Shown piece by piece: positions 63,059 to 64,000 of a stretch of 64,000 bases of DNA (within the stretch, counting starts at the first letter, position 1; each line of letters opens with the position of its first letter). Position numbers and translations under genes: made by a program. The notes beneath the pieces are model-generated. The model did no database searches, was not told where the DNA came from, and was given only the letters and a program-made list of their open reading frames with translations. Source of the stretch: an uncultured Flavobacteriaceae bacterium (GTDB lineage: Bacteria > Bacteroidota > Bacteroidia > Flavobacteriales > Flavobacteriaceae); the NCBI GenBank assembly GCA_947500585.1, contig CANMSN010000004.1:178653-242652 (forward strand), given 5' to 3'.

Positions 63059-64000
63059 CTATTTTCTAACTATTATCTTTTCTGTTACTGCTCTGTATTC
63101 TGAAGTAAATTGTACTAAATACATACCTGCATTTAATCTACTGGTATCAACAGTTTGCGTTCCATATTCTAAATCTTTAGCAAATCCTGAAATAACTTGT
63201 CGTCCACTAATATCAATAACACTGTAATTCATTACTTCATCATCAAATACTTCTATATCAACTTTTAAAGTATTCACAACAGGGTTAGGGAAGAATTTAG
63301 CAGTACCGTTAGCTAAAATAAAATCTTCTTTAAAAGCTTCATAACTATCATAACTACTAACAATACCATCTAAACTTGTATTTCCAAAACCTTTTCCTGA
63401 ATTATCAGTTTTCCCAGTTCTTCCATTTCCAAAAAACTTGTTGAAGAAATAACAGAACCATCTAGATCCTATAACTAAATTAACAGCACCGTTAACATCA
63501 AGTGATGCACATATACCGTTATTTTCAATTAAATTAACAACATCAAATCCTGTTGTTTGTCCTGGGACAACAACACTTAGATCTAATGTATTAGGATCAT
63601 AAACTAAACTATGTATTCTGTAAAAACCTCTATGGTTAACTTCAAATTCTGGAGTTGCAGAAACATTTAATATCGTTAATGAAAACGCTTCTGTTAAAAC
63701 ATATAGTTGTTGATATCCAGCTGGAACTAAAGGCATGTCTTTTACTTTTGCTGAAAGAAAAGCTGAACCATTACTTAAACAATTTATAGGCGTTTTAGAG
63801 TATAAAGTACCTGAGTATGCATTACATACACCTTCTTCATCTACCTTTACTGGTGCGCCTGCTACGTCTAAACTCGCACAGATCATGCCGCCGCCTTGGA
63901 TCAACAAACCATTGACATCAAAACCTGTCGTTTGTCCTGGGACTACAATGCTCGTATCCAATGTGTTTGGATCGAACACGATACTATGGATCGTGTACAT
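63059..64000 (-). CDS. C-terminal part of a repeat-containing T9SS-secreted protein (5' end outside window)
   Basis: The 3' part of a larger gene, running off the window edge; only about 313 residues are seen. It contains two copies, 125 residues apart, of a repeat with IHS(I/L)V(F/Y)DPNTLD, VVPGQTTGFDV, ICASLDVxGA. Each has a paired-cysteine pattern. The C-terminus is a T9SS type A sorting domain (FFPNPVVNTLKVDIEV to GMYLVQFTSEYR, ending IIVRK). It is a secreted or surface protein, possibly adhesive. The first Met shown by translation lies inside a repeat and is not the true start. Confidence 0.85.
   Translation of the reverse strand: MYTIHSIVFDPNTLDTSIVVPGQTTGFDVNGLLIQGGGMICASLDVAGAPVKVDEEGVCNAYSGTLYSKTPINCLSNGSAFLSAKVKDMPLVPAGYQQLYVLTEAFSLTILNVSATPEFEVNHRGFYRIHSLVYDPNTLDLSVVVPGQTTGFDVVNLIENNGICASLDVNGAVNLVIGSRWFCYFFNKFFGNGRTGKTDNSGKGFGNTSLDGIVSSYDSYEAFKEDFILANGTAKFFPNPVVNTLKVDIEVFDDEVMNYSVIDISGRQVISGFAKDLEYGTQTVDTSRLNAGMYLVQFTSEYRAVTEKIIVRK

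Overview
The window is a 64 kb chromosomal stretch from a member of the Bacteroidota, most likely a marine, alga-associated Flavobacteriaceae. The evidence is AT-rich DNA, SusC/SusD pairs, secreted proteins with type IX secretion (T9SS) sorting domains, many lipoproteins with a short lipobox, BlaI/M56 pairs, and promoters of the Bacteroidota type (TTTG, 19 bp, TAnnTTTG) in place of strong Shine-Dalgarno sites. Species cannot be told from the sequence alone.

Layout. (1) 32-5867: a complete trans-4-hydroxy-L-proline degradation operon (epimerase, D-hydroxyproline oxidase, deaminase, semialdehyde dehydrogenase) with a divergent AraC regulator. (2) 5854-12767: housekeeping genes including ruvC and hemW in a tightly overlapping operon, then a flippase-like protein and a glycosyltransferase. 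(3) 12770-18962: envelope and signalling genes (BlaI/M56 pair, TonB-like lipoprotein, two-component system, tiny lipoprotein). (4) 19316-23871: LacI regulator, HAD phosphatase, DsbD-like protein. (5) 23944-46799: an alginate utilisation locus. (6) 46864-51344: a zinc-ribbon miniprotein, a small amino-acid catabolism operon with a DASS transporter, and yaaA. (7) 51625-64000: FG-GAP T9SS protein, rluD-like gene, PASTA protein, ddl, coaD, a phospholipase-D-like lipoprotein, a SulP transporter, an M14 peptidase, and the 3' end of a large repeat-containing T9SS protein.

The alginate locus is complete on paper. Surface lipoprotein lyases of families PL6, PL7 and PL17 plus a secreted PL7 cut alginate. 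SusC/SusD and two related PKD lipoproteins bind and import oligomers. KdgF converts unsaturated monouronate to the ketonised form, an SDR reduces DEH to KDG, and KdgK and Eda yield pyruvate and glyceraldehyde-3-phosphate. An MFS hexuronate transporter completes import. Two regulators sit inside: a FadR-type GntR protein and a LacI protein.

The most notable non-coding structure is a 38 bp array of three dyads (consensus TTGGTTTWCCAA, 13 bp apart) found twice, 7.5 kb apart. Each copy overlaps an identically built promoter: one for susC, one for a T9SS protein that heads the lyase genes. The susC leader also holds a hairpin with a T-tail on the opposite strand, which suggests a cis-antisense RNA. 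A second operator pair, for the LacI protein, lies between kdgK and the LacI gene and fixes that gene's start at a TTG codon.
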